DNA of 64,000 nucleotides from assembly GCF_022271405.1 (NCBI RefSeq), contig NZ_JAJNAL010000004.1, positions 108,393 through 172,392 on the forward strand. The letters are read 5' to 3'. Made by a program: the position numbers and the translations under genes. Source of the stretch: Rhodopseudomonas infernalis (GTDB lineage: Bacteria; Pseudomonadota; Alphaproteobacteria; Rhizobiales; Xanthobacteraceae). The notes under the pieces are model-generated. The model had not been told where the DNA came from. It did no database searches and was given only the letters and a program-made list of their open reading frames with translations. Of the stretch, positions 31,228 to 39,275 are shown one piece after another (position 1 is the stretch's first letter; every line of letters begins with the position of its first letter).

Positions 31228-32268
31228 ATGTCCGACGCCGAACGCAAGGCGCAGTGGCGGCGCTGGCGCAGCGTGGCTGATCTGTACCACGCCTGCTTCA
31301 CCGGGCTGGTGCTGACACTGGTCAGCCGGCGCGGCACGCCGGACGCCGCCGAATTCGTGTTCAGGGTGTTTCGCCGCCAGCAGCAGGAAAGGTTCGTCCC
31401 CGGCCTCGCCAAGCTAGGCCTGAGCCATCTGCCGCCTGCGGTCGCGGCCGCGCAGTATCACTATCTGTCGAACTGGATCGGCGGCGTCCACGTCGAATAC
31501 ATGCATGAGAGCGACCGCAAGGCGTGGATCCGCTACCCGCCGCCGCGCTGGATCTGGCGCGGGACGGCGATCTGCGGCGTGCCGGGCGAGGTGTCCAAGG
31601 CGATGCTGCGCGGCTGGCACGGCAATAACGGCATCGCGCTCGGCCACCCCAGCCTGGGCTTCGTCTGCACCAAGCAGAGCGTCGACGGCCAGGACGGGCT
31701 CGAAGGCTATTACTACGACGACGATCATCCGCTCGAGCCGGACCAGCGCGTGGTGTTCGCGCGGCATCTCGAAGCGCCGCTGTTCGATGCCGCGCAGGCG
31801 CCGGCGCTGCCGGTCGAGAGCTGGCCGCGGCCGCGGCTGGAGAAGGCCTACCGCAACTACGCGATGGAATATGTCCGCACCGCCGCTCCGGTCGCCGTGC
31901 AGCTGTTCGGCCCGATCGATGCCGGCTATCTGCTGCACCTCACCGGCAAGCTGATCGGCATGCAGTCGTACGACGACCTCGCCCCCGGTCTCGGCGAAAC
32001 CGGACGCGACACGGCGGGGTTTGCGCGGCTGCTGCAGGCGCTGCTCGCCGCACAGGGTGACGAGGCCGAGTTGCGCGACACCGGCGACGGCTTCGAGCTG
32101 CGACAGCAGCGCTGGACGCTGATGGACGGCGTAGATGATGTCCATCCGGCCTGCGTGCGGGTGCTGGAGGGGTTGGTCGAGGGACTGGCTGCGGCTTGCG
32201 GGCGGCGGATCGCGGCCGGGTTGTCGCAGCCCGCCGGCGTGTCGTCGCTGGTCTGGCGGGTCGGTTGA
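31228..32268 (+). CDS. Conserved hypothetical protein, about 346 residues
   Basis: I do not recognise a named family. The ATG at 31228 is preceded by GGGAGACGAA, a strong ribosome site; an in-frame ATG at 31195 lacks one. The product begins [24 protein letters not shown]. It appears soluble, has no signal peptide, and includes Trp/Tyr-rich stretches such as [40 protein letters not shown] and [18 protein letters not shown]. Codon use is like that of the neighbours. It is divergent from the sugar dehydrogenase and is followed after 114 bases by a MATE exporter. Confidence 0.75.
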   Translation: MSDAERKAQWRRWRSVADLYHACFTGLVLTLVSRRGTPDAAEFVFRVFRRQQQERFVPGLAKLGLSHLPPAVAAAQYHYLSNWIGGVHVEYMHESDRKAWIRYPPPRWIWRGTAICGVPGEVSKAMLRGWHGNNGIALGHPSLGFVCTKQSVDGQDGLEGYYYDDDHPLEPDQRVVFARHLEAPLFDAAQAPALPVESWPRPRLEKAYRNYAMEYVRTAAPVAVQLFGPIDAGYLLHLTGKLIGMQSYDDLAPGLGETGRDTAGFARLLQALLAAQGDEAELRDTGDGFELRQQRWTLMDGVDDVHPACVRVLEGLVEGLAAACGRRIAAGLSQPAGVSSLVWRVG

Positions 32269-32382
32269 CGGCGCCCTGATCTCTCCGGCTTTCACCTATG
32301 CGTCCGGCGCGCTCGCTTTGCGGCCGATCAATGCTAGGAACGAGCCGAGGCACGGCAGTCAGATCGGGCCCCGGAGGAAACG

Positions 32383-33834
32383 ATGTCCGACGTCGCCGTC
32401 GCCGAATTGCCGCCCGTTGCGGCCGAGCCGCTGCTGCGGCCCGGTGCCGAGCCGCCGCCTCCGCCGAAAAATCCGCTGCTTGACGACGCCATCCTGCCGA
32501 CGCTGCTGCGGCTGTCCTGGCCCAACATGCTGGCGCTCACCGCCGGCACCTGCGTGGTGGTGGCGGAGACGTCCTATATCGGCCGGCTCGGCACCGAGGC
32601 GCTGGCTGCCATGGCGCTGGTGTTCCCGTTCGTGATCCTGACGATGACGATGTCGGGCGGCGCGATGGGCGGCGGCGTCGCTTCCGCGATTGCCCGCGCG
32701 CTCGGTTCCGGCGATCGGGATCGTGCCGCCACGCTGGCCATGCACGCGCTGCTGATCGGACTGTGCTTCGGCCTGGTCTTCACGCTCGGCATGCTGATCT
32801 TCGGCGCCAGGGCGCTGGAGCTGCTCGGCGGACGCGGCAACGTGCTGGCGCAGGCGATCGGCTACGTCCAGATCTTCTTCGCCGGCGCGGTGGTGCCGTG
32901 GCTGATGAATACGCTCGCGGCGATCCTGCGCGGCACCGGCAATATGAAGCTGCCGTCGCTGATGATCCTGATTTCGGCGATGCTGCAGGTCGTGCTCGGC
33001 GGCGTGCTCGGGCTTGGGTTCGGGCCGATTCCGAGCTTCGGCATGCCGGGCGTCGCGGCCGGCACACTGATCGCATTCTCGACCGGCACCGCGGTGATGG
33101 CCTGGTACATCTTCTCCGGCCGTGCCCGGGTGCAGCCCACCCTCAAGGGGCTGCAGATCGAGCGAGGGATGTTCGTCGACATCCTCAAGGTCGGCGCGGT
33201 GGCGTGCTTCACGCCGCTGCAATCGGTACTCACCATCATCATCTTCACCCACATGCTGGCGCATTTCGGCACCGCGATCCTCGCCGGCTTCGGCATCGGC
33301 GCGCGGCTCGAATTCATGCTGACATCGATGGCGTTCGCGGTCGGCATCGCCTCGGTGCCGATGATCGGCATGGCGATCGGCGCCGGGCAGATCAAGCGGG
33401 CGCGGCGCATTGCCTGGACCGCGGCGCTGGTGTCGTTTCTCACCGTCGGCGTGGTCGGCAGCGCGATCGCGTTCTTTCCACATCTGTGGGTCGATCTCTT
33501 CACCAGCGACCCGGACGTCAAGCTCGCCGGCGAGCGCTATTTGCAGGCGGCGGCGCCGTTCTATGCGTTCATCGGCCTGTCGATCTCGCTGTACTTCTCC
33601 GCCCAGGGGGCCGCCAAGGTGCTCGGGCCGGTGCTGGCGCAGACCGTGCGGCTGATCTTCGTCGTCATCGGCGGCTGGCTGCTGACGGTCAATCACGGCA
33701 CCGCCGCCAACTTCTTCGCGCTCGCGGCCGCCTCGATGGTGCTGCTCGGCCTCGGCTGCGCCTTCAGCGTTCTGGTGACGCGGTGGGAGCCGAAGAAGAT
33801 CGCGGTGATCACCCCGCCGACGATCGTCGGCTGA
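32383..33834 (+). CDS. MATE-family multidrug/cation efflux protein
   Basis: A 483-residue inner-membrane antiporter with about 12 transmembrane helices and an extra Pro-rich N-terminus. A strong GGAGGAAACG ribosome site precedes the ATG. MATE features include LPTLLRLSWPNMLALTAGT at the start of the first bundle, SGGAMGGGVASAIARALGSGD in the first half, and the paired FGIGARLEFMLTSMAFAVGIASVPMIGMAIGAG stretch (about 303-335) opening the second half. The substrate cannot be predicted. It converges on ogt with only 11 bases between the stops. Confidence 0.92.
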   Translation: MSDVAVAELPPVAAEPLLRPGAEPPPPPKNPLLDDAILPTLLRLSWPNMLALTAGTCVVVAETSYIGRLGTEALAAMALVFPFVILTMTMSGGAMGGGVASAIARALGSGDRDRAATLAMHALLIGLCFGLVFTLGMLIFGARALELLGGRGNVLAQAIGYVQIFFAGAVVPWLMNTLAAILRGTGNMKLPSLMILISAMLQVVLGGVLGLGFGPIPSFGMPGVAAGTLIAFSTGTAVMAWYIFSGRARVQPTLKGLQIERGMFVDILKVGAVACFTPLQSVLTIIIFTHMLAHFGTAILAGFGIGARLEFMLTSMAFAVGIASVPMIGMAIGAGQIKRARRIAWTAALVSFLTVGVVGSAIAFFPHLWVDLFTSDPDVKLAGERYLQAAAPFYAFIGLSISLYFSAQGAAKVLGPVLAQTVRLIFVVIGGWLLTVNHGTAANFFALAAASMVLLGLGCAFSVLVTRWEPKKIAVITPPTIVG

Positions 33835-33845
33835 GGACGCTGCGC

Positions 33846-34424
33846 TCAGCGCTCGGGCTGGCGCGGCGCGGCGGCGAGTAGCACGTCGAACAGGCTCGGG
33901 CCGCCGGCGGCGAGCGCCCCTTCCATCGCCAGCAACCGGCGCCGGGTGATGACGCCGCCGTTGGCGCAGATGCCGCTGGTGTCGCCGGCGGTCTGCAGCG
34001 CGCGATGGCACGGCACGATCAGCGCGAACGGATTGCGGCGGATCGCATGCCCGACCGCATGCAGCGCACCGGACGAGCCGACCCGCTGGGCGAGGTCGGC
34101 GTGGGTGGCGGTCTCGCCGCGCGGGATCGCCCGGATGGCGTCATAGACCCGGCAGTCGAACGCGGGCAGGCCGCCAAGATCGAGCTGAATGTCGGAAAAA
34201 TCCGCCGGCGCGCCCCGCAGGATGGCGGCGATGCCGGCGATCGCGCCCGCGGCCTCTGGGGTCGGCCGGCTCTCGCGGGCGTCGGGACATTGCCGCAGCA
34301 GGCGGCGGCGGGTGTCGATCTCGCGGCTCTCGGCGAGCTGGACGGCCAGGATGCCGTCATCGCCCCATGCGATCCCGCACCGGCCCATCAACGTGTCGAA
34401 GATCGCGTACGCCGGCCCCACCAT
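33846..34424 (-). CDS. ogt: Methylated-DNA--protein-cysteine methyltransferase
   Basis: A suicide enzyme that moves alkyl groups from O6-alkylguanine in DNA to its own cysteine. The 192-residue protein has the active-site IVPCHRAL with Cys139, the preceding DNA-binding helix IPRGETATHADLAQRVGSSGALHAVGHAIRRNP, given here as positions about 100-132, and the downstream GGVITRRRLLAMEG. The usual GNP before the active site is RNP here. It is the single-domain Ogt type without an Ada regulatory part. Confidence 0.93.
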   Translation of the reverse strand: MVGPAYAIFDTLMGRCGIAWGDDGILAVQLAESREIDTRRRLLRQCPDARESRPTPEAAGAIAGIAAILRGAPADFSDIQLDLGGLPAFDCRVYDAIRAIPRGETATHADLAQRVGSSGALHAVGHAIRRNPFALIVPCHRALQTAGDTSGICANGGVITRRRLLAMEGALAAGGPSLFDVLLAAAPRQPER

Positions 34425-34624
34425 GGCCCAACTATAGCAACGGTAGGCGAGCGCGCATCTGGATTCTTAGCGAATCGTTAACTTCAGAATCCGTCGGCGC
34501 CGTTTGCATTGCGAAATCCGTCGGGTGGCCAAAACGGCCGCGTCAGCGGATCGCGTCGCAGCCCCTTGGCGGCGGCCGCCGTCTCGGCTAGATCAGGAGA
34601 GCCGGCCGCTTCGCGGCCAGGTGC

Positions 34625-34698
34625 GCGGGCGTAGTTCAATGGTAGAACGGCAGCTTCCCAAGCTGCATACGAGGGTTCGATTCCCTTCGCCCGCTCCA
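34625..34698 (+). tRNA. tRNA-Gly (anticodon CCC)
   Basis: The cloverleaf can be folded by eye: acceptor GCGGGCG (34625-34631) with CGCCCGC (34688-34694), D arm with TAGTTCAATGGTAGA, anticodon stem GCAGC/GCTGC with loop TTCCCAA giving anticodon CCC, and T arm with GGTTCGATTCC. The 3' CCA is encoded (34696-34698). It reads GGG codons. Confidence 0.95.
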
Positions 34699-34868
34699 GC
34701 GGCTTTGTCCTCCCGTGTTGCCAAATCCTCTTTCAGATCGGCGTGGCCCGATAGCGTCGGCCCGCTGCGGGCGATATCGCATCTGTTGGCACGTGCAGCA
34801 GCCATGGCGGGGGATGCTGGCTAAGGCAAAAAGCCAAATCAAGCGCCGCCGCGATCGCATCATGTTAT

Positions 34869-34886
34869 GGTTTTTTTATAAAAACC
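34869..34886. other. AT-rich hairpin upstream of the Fic gene
   Basis: GGTTTTT (34869-34875) faces AAAAACC (34880-34886) across a TTAT loop, inside an AT-rich stretch (about 34862-34918) unlike its surroundings. It may terminate the tRNA transcript or be part of the Fic promoter; sequence does not decide. Confidence 0.5.
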
Positions 34887-34926
34887 AAATTATAGATTAG
34901 GAATTCGGCTCTTAGTTTGGGTTCCG

Positions 34927-36132
34927 ATGAAACGCAGCGATCTCAGTCACACGATCCGCGAGACCCTGAAACGGCTGCCGCCGCCCTTTGAGGCCCATTA
35001 CGGGGTCGTCCCGCCGGCGCCCCCTGAAGGTGGCGTAGTTGCGCCCGGGGCGACCACAGCCCTTGAAACCGCCCAAGCGGCGTTCGGCAAGGTCAACGCG
35101 ATCGCGGCCCAGATGAAAGACCCCTACATCGTGAGCAGGGTCCTGACCCGGCGCGAGGCGGTCAGTTCGTCTTCGATCGAGGGGACACAAAGCACCCTCG
35201 ACGAGCTGCTCTTCGTCGAGGAGACGGGCGACGACGGTGCCCGCGACGAAGCGCGACAGGTCCGCAACTACGCGGTCGCATTGGATGGGTTCATCCCGAA
35301 GGCCGCCAAGGACGGATACGGCGTCTTCACGATGGACTTGATCAAGGATCTCCATCGCGCCGTGATGAAGGACGACCCTGACTATCAGGACGTTCCTGGA
35401 GAATTCAGAACCCGCGTCGTGTGGATCGGTGGAAACAAGGACATCGCATATTCGAGCCTCAATCCCCCGCCGCCTGCCGATGTTCCGGACTGCCTCGCCC
35501 AGACGGTCGACTATCTTCGGAATGAGGGCATGCAGCAGATGACTCAGGGGTTCATCACGCGCATGGCGATCGCGCACACCCATTTCGAAGCCGTGCACCC
35601 GTTCCGCGACGGCAATGGACGTGTCGGTCGCCTCCTGCTTCCACTGATGATGGCTGCCGAAAAACATGTGCCGCTGTATCTCTCGCCTTACATCGAAAGC
35701 CGGAAAGGCGCGTACTACGCATCGCTGAAAGACGCTCAGCAGCGGCTCGATTGGGAGCCCATCATCACCTTCATGGCCGACGCTGTGACCGGCACTGTCG
35801 AAGAGCTGATGCGCACGCGGGCGGCCCTGTCTCAGCTCTCCGAGCGCTGGAGGAGGCGCCGAAAATTCCGAAAGGGGTCTGCGGCGCTGCGCACTCTGGA
35901 TGAACTTCACAACTATCCGGTGGTGACGGCAAAGCGCCTCGGCCAGCTCCTTGATGTCACCCCAGCGCAGATCAATCAGGCGATCGCGCAATTACAGGAA
36001 GTCGGCATCCTGCAAGAAAAGACCGGATACGCGCGCAACCGGGTCTACGCGGCTTCAGAAGCTCTCGCCATCATCAACCGCCCGTTCGGCGAAGAGCCGA
36101 TCCTTGCTGAAGTCGATCCTGACGAGGTCTGA
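34927..36132 (+). CDS. Fic-family protein (probable AMP transferase)
   Basis: Fic enzymes usually transfer AMP from ATP to hydroxyl groups of target proteins. The 401-residue protein has the full Fic motif HPFRDGNGRVGR at 224-235 with catalytic His224. An N-terminal inhibitory helix motif SSSIEG (81-86, Glu85) places it in the class II, self-inhibited group. The N-terminal Fic_N-like part covers about 20-100, and the C-terminal region (about 310-385) looks like a winged-helix DNA-binding domain, LLDVTPAQINQAIAQLQEVG. It stands directly after tRNA-Gly and behind an AT-rich gap, which suggests acquisition at a tRNA site. Its target is unknown. Confidence 0.92.
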   Translation: MKRSDLSHTIRETLKRLPPPFEAHYGVVPPAPPEGGVVAPGATTALETAQAAFGKVNAIAAQMKDPYIVSRVLTRREAVSSSSIEGTQSTLDELLFVEETGDDGARDEARQVRNYAVALDGFIPKAAKDGYGVFTMDLIKDLHRAVMKDDPDYQDVPGEFRTRVVWIGGNKDIAYSSLNPPPPADVPDCLAQTVDYLRNEGMQQMTQGFITRMAIAHTHFEAVHPFRDGNGRVGRLLLPLMMAAEKHVPLYLSPYIESRKGAYYASLKDAQQRLDWEPIITFMADAVTGTVEELMRTRAALSQLSERWRRRRKFRKGSAALRTLDELHNYPVVTAKRLGQLLDVTPAQINQAIAQLQEVGILQEKTGYARNRVYAASEALAIINRPFGEEPILAEVDPDEV

Positions 36133-36194
36133 GCGGGCCCGGCGAGGCCGTGAACGGCATTTCGCTAGCAACCCAGCGCCCGATCAACCCCCCG

Positions 36195-36422
36195 TCATTC
36201 CGGCTCGGCCTCCTTCAGAAAATCCGCCTCAAACAGGCCGGTGGCGTGGGCGCCGCCGTCGTCGATGCTCTCGATCCGGATCATGCGGCGGCCGAATGGG
36301 TCGTCCCATTGCTGGATGACGATCACCCGGAAGCCGTTGTAGCGATAGGTCTTCCACATCTCGGCCTCGGCCATCGGGTGTCCCTGCAGTCGCTCTGTCG
36401 TATCGGGCGTGACGGCGGTCAC
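36195..36422 (-). CDS. Small conserved protein, 75 residues
   Basis: A GTG start overlaps the stop of the NTF2-like gene upstream (GTGA), so this is the last gene of the catabolic operon. The 75-residue product has the core EMWKTYRYNGFRVIVIQQWDDP (22-43), then FGRRMIRIESIDDGG and an acidic end. It is probably a small soluble beta-rich protein; I recognise no family. Coupling to the operon suggests a role in, or tolerated cotranscription with, the degradation pathway. Confidence 0.65.
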   Translation of the reverse strand: MTAVTPDTTERLQGHPMAEAEMWKTYRYNGFRVIVIQQWDDPFGRRMIRIESIDDGGAHATGLFEADFLKEAEPE

Positions 36423-36829
36423 GGTGTCATCCAGGTCTCCTGCAGATGCCGCCAGACCGGCGTCGGGCGGTCGTCGCGCTTGATCAGCAGCGCGGTGGAG
36501 AGCCGGTCGGTGGTGCCGCTGTCCTGGATCTGGCGTTCGCGATAGGTGACGACCGCCGTGGTCTCGTCCTGGTAGCGCACCACGACGTCGCTGATCTCCA
36601 TGATCAGCGTCGGGCGCGAGCCGCGCATGGTGGGCAGGCCGGCGGAGAACTGATCGAACGGCAGCACCTTGCCGGCTGGCGTCACCATGTTGAAGCCTTC
36701 GTCGAAGCGCGCGCGGATCGCCGCCGGATCGTCGCTGCCCTCGGCGCGGAACCAGGCCTGCAGCAGGCGGTGCAGTGCGTCGGCCTCGAGCGGTACGGCG
36801 TCGGCGAAAGCGGGCGTCGTCGTGGTCAT
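36419..36829 (-). CDS. NTF2-fold (SnoaL/DUF4440-like) protein
   Basis: A 136-residue protein with an AGAGAGGA ribosome site before ATG 36829. The NTF2-like cone fold is suggested by HRLLQAWFRAEGSDDPAAIRARFDEGFNMV, given here as positions about 19-48, and by the alternating strands LIMEISDVVVRYQDETTAVVTYRERQIQD (72-100). Such proteins are often dioxygenase small-subunit relatives, isomerases or binding proteins. It is encoded 38 bases after a second NTF2-like gene in the aromatic-type operon. The function is not assigned. Confidence 0.75.
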   Translation of the reverse strand: MTTTTPAFADAVPLEADALHRLLQAWFRAEGSDDPAAIRARFDEGFNMVTPAGKVLPFDQFSAGLPTMRGSRPTLIMEISDVVVRYQDETTAVVTYRERQIQDSGTTDRLSTALLIKRDDRPTPVWRHLQETWMTP

Positions 36830-36867
36830 CGCGAATCCTCTCTTGTCGTCCGAATCGGGTGGACGGG

Positions 36868-37434
36868 TCACGGCCGCATCAGCACGGATTTCTCCGGCAC
36901 GCTTTCGGCCCAGCCCGGCTTTAGCGGCGCGACGAACAGATTTTCGGTGCGGGTGCGCGCGACCTTCCACACGCCGTCCTCCTTGCGGAACAGATTGTTC
37001 AGCCGGCTCGAGCGCAGCATCGCGGAGCCGTCGGTGAAGATCCAGGGCTGGCAGTGCACCCACTGGCCGTCGGCCTCGTCGCCGCGGACATGGATCTGCT
37101 CGGAGGTGAGATAGTGCACGTTCAGCACCAGTCCCGGAACCCGGGTCGGTCCCCAGAACGCCTCGAAGTGCTTGCGGATCGCGTCCTTGCCGACGCTGCG
37201 GCCGAACTGATTGTCGTAGTAAGCGCCGACGCCTTCCCAGATCGCGTCCTCGGTGTACAGGTCGAGGATTCGCTCGATCCGCTCGTCGTCATTGTCGACG
37301 CCGAATTCGGGGCAGGGCGTGTCGCACAGGAACATGTAGCGCGCCTGGATGCGGCGTATGTCGGCCTCTGCGCGCAAGGTCGCCACCTCGTCCTGCAGGG
37401 CGGTCACGGTGGCGGCGAGCTGGTCGAGATCCAT
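36868..37434 (-). CDS. SnoaL-like (NTF2-fold) protein
   Basis: A 188-residue protein starting MDLDQLAATVTALQDEVATL, a coiled-coil-like lead, with GAGGA before the ATG. The SnoaL_4-type core is RIQARYMFLCDTPCPEF, then LDLYTEDAIWEGVGAYYDNQFGR (about 60-82) and VHYLTSEQIHVRGDEADGQW. The C-terminal end carries FRKEDGVWKVARTR. Members occur with ring-hydroxylating dioxygenases and may act as isomerase, dehydratase or auxiliary subunit. It lies between the flavin reductase gene and the second NTF2-like gene. Confidence 0.78.
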   Translation of the reverse strand: MDLDQLAATVTALQDEVATLRAEADIRRIQARYMFLCDTPCPEFGVDNDDERIERILDLYTEDAIWEGVGAYYDNQFGRSVGKDAIRKHFEAFWGPTRVPGLVLNVHYLTSEQIHVRGDEADGQWVHCQPWIFTDGSAMLRSSRLNNLFRKEDGVWKVARTRTENLFVAPLKPGWAESVPEKSVLMRP

Positions 37435-37472
37435 CTGGGTTCCTCGGTTGATCGGGAGATTCGGAAGGCGCG

Positions 37473-38009
37473 TTATGGCGTGCAGGCGTGATGGAGGGCG
37501 GGCGCGGGCGGCGCGAGATCGTGATAGGCGCGGTTGAAGTAGATCAGCCCTTCGGGATGGGCGCCGAGCGCGATCGCCTGCACGCGGCAGAAGAACACGC
37601 TGTGGGTGCCGACCTCGGTGATCTGCGCGACGGTGCAGTCGAGGCTGACCACGGCGTCGGCAAGCGCCGGCGCGCCGGTAGTCAACATGCGCCACTGCGC
37701 GCCGGCAAAGCGGTCTTCCACCGGAATGCCGCCCTTGCCGAACAAGTTTGATAGATCCTGGTGCCGGCTCGCCAGCACGTTGACGCACAGCACGCCGTTC
37801 GCCGACAGCGCAGCGTGGACATTGGAGGCGCGGTTGACGCACACGAGCAACGTCGGCGGATCGTCGGTGACGCTGCACACGGCGGATGCAGTCAGCCCGT
37901 GCAGTCCGGCCGGGCCATCGGTGGTGATGATGTTCACGGCTGCGCCGAGCCGGCTCATCGCTTCGCGAAATTCGCTGCGTTCGACCGTGGTCATCATCGC
38001 CCGCCTCAT
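37473..38009 (-). CDS. Flavin reductase (HpaC-like)
   Basis: It probably supplies reduced FMN or FAD to the monooxygenase encoded at the head of the operon. The 178-residue protein has the flavin-reductase-like fold: LGAAVNIITTDGPAGLHGLTASAVCSVTDDPPTLLVCVN covers about 21-59, followed by FCVNVL-like VLCVNVLASRHQDLSNLFG and the C-terminal EGLIYFNRAYHDL. ATG at 38009 overlaps the SDR stop (ATGA); ATG at 37997, with GAGG upstream, is an equally good start. Confidence 0.87.
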   Translation of the reverse strand: MRRAMMTTVERSEFREAMSRLGAAVNIITTDGPAGLHGLTASAVCSVTDDPPTLLVCVNRASNVHAALSANGVLCVNVLASRHQDLSNLFGKGGIPVEDRFAGAQWRMLTTGAPALADAVVSLDCTVAQITEVGTHSVFFCRVQAIALGAHPEGLIYFNRAYHDLAPPAPALHHACTP

Positions 38010-38767
38010 CGCATGAACAGGCCGCCATTGACGTCCCAGGTCGCGCCGGAGACGAAGCCGGATTCCGGCGACGCCAGCTGCAGCACGAGCTGAGCGACGA
38101 AGGCGGGATCGCCGATGTCGCCGACCGGGATGTTGGCCTTGAACTCGGCGAAGCGTTCGGCCGGCACGGTCTTGTGCACGATAGGCAGGTCGAGCGGCCC
38201 GGGCGCGATCGCGTTCACGGTGACGCCGGCCTTGCCGAGATCGCGCGCGAATACTTTGGTCAGCGTGACGATGCCGCCCTTGGACGCAGCGTAGTGCGCG
38301 CCGGTGGCGGTGCCGCCATTCTGGCCGGCGAGCGACGCCATGTTGACGATCCGGCCGTGGCCGGAATCGCGGAAGTAAGCGCCGAACACCTGGCAGCCGA
38401 GAAACGTGCCGCGCAGATTGACGGCGATCACCTCGTCGAATTCCTCCGGCGAGATCTCCATCACCGGCCGGGCGACGGTGACGGCGGCGTTGTTGACCAG
38501 CACATGCGCGGCATTCCAGCGCGCCAGGATCGCGGCCAGCGCGGCGTCGAAGTCGCTCTTGCGGCGAACGTCGAGCTTCAGCGCGATCGCAGATTTGCCG
38601 GCAGGGTCGAGCCGGGCCGCGACGGCCTTGGCCGCCGCCTCGTTGATATCGCCGATCGCCACCCGATAGCCCGTGCCGTGCAGCGCCCCGGCGATGATCT
38701 CGCCGAGGCCGCCGCCACCGCCGGTGACCAGCGCGACGCGTCCCCCGCTCGTCGCCGCGGCGCTCAT
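38006..38767 (-). CDS. SDR-family dehydrogenase, possibly a diol dehydrogenase
   Basis: A 253-residue classical short-chain dehydrogenase. The cofactor motif is VTGGGGGLGE (14-23), the NNAAV motif is present, and the catalytic set is Ser in VNMASLAGQNGG, then Tyr and Lys in YAASKGG. Following a Rieske dioxygenase operon order, it may rearomatise a cis-dihydrodiol; this is inference, since many SDRs have other substrates. Its ends overlap both neighbours by 4 bases, a tightly coupled operon. Confidence 0.87.
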   Translation of the reverse strand: MSAAATSGGRVALVTGGGGGLGEIIAGALHGTGYRVAIGDINEAAAKAVAARLDPAGKSAIALKLDVRRKSDFDAALAAILARWNAAHVLVNNAAVTVARPVMEISPEEFDEVIAVNLRGTFLGCQVFGAYFRDSGHGRIVNMASLAGQNGGTATGAHYAASKGGIVTLTKVFARDLGKAGVTVNAIAPGPLDLPIVHKTVPAERFAEFKANIPVGDIGDPAFVAQLVLQLASPESGFVSGATWDVNGGLFMR

Positions 38768-39273
38768 AGGATGTAGCCGATGCCGCCGAGCGCCTCGGTG
38801 GAGTTGATCAGCCAGACCACCTTGCGGGCGATCTGCAGACCGGTCGGACCTCGCACCAGACGATAGGTGACGTCGCCGGTGTAGGTCCGCTCGCGTCCGC
38901 GACGATATTCGGTGATGATCTGCGCGCAGCGCAGCTCGCAGGAGGCTTCGTCCGCGTGCAGCAGGCGGAAGCGCGACAGCGAGCGCACCGTGCGGGCCAC
39001 CGGCGAGGCCGAGACCGACTGGCCGCTGAGCAGCCGGTCGACGCGCTTCTTGCGCATCTCGTGATCGTCATAGGCGTAGTTCACGGCGTTCTCGAAATCG
39101 GTGACGCCGGGTTCGATAGGCACGATGTAGCGGGCGTCGTCGGTCCACAGCGCCAGCCACTCCTCATAGACGGCGTGGTCGAGCAGATCGGCCTCAGTCC
39201 AGGCGAATTCCATCGCCTCGGCAAGCGTGATGGTCGCAGCGGTGGTGGTGGGAATTGTCATGGCGATGTTCAT
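38764..39273 (-). CDS. Ring-hydroxylating dioxygenase beta subunit
   Basis: A 169-residue NTF2-fold small subunit of a Rieske oxygenase. Typical stretches are EFAWTEADLLDHAVYEEWLALWTDDARYIVP (about 20-50), SRFRLLHADEASCELRCAQIITEYRRGRERTYTGDVTYRLVR and the C-terminal IARKVVWLINS. ATG 39273 is 2 bases after the alpha-subunit stop; ATG 39261 is an alternative. It partners the alpha subunit to form the oxygenase. Confidence 0.9.
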   Translation of the reverse strand: MNIAMTIPTTTAATITLAEAMEFAWTEADLLDHAVYEEWLALWTDDARYIVPIEPGVTDFENAVNYAYDDHEMRKKRVDRLLSGQSVSASPVARTVRSLSRFRLLHADEASCELRCAQIITEYRRGRERTYTGDVTYRLVRGPTGLQIARKVVWLINSTEALGGIGYIL

Positions 39274-39275
39274 GG

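Noticed and set aside
32359..34011. 550-codon antisense frame over the MATE gene
   Set aside because: Arg/His/Gln-rich shadow frame without domains.
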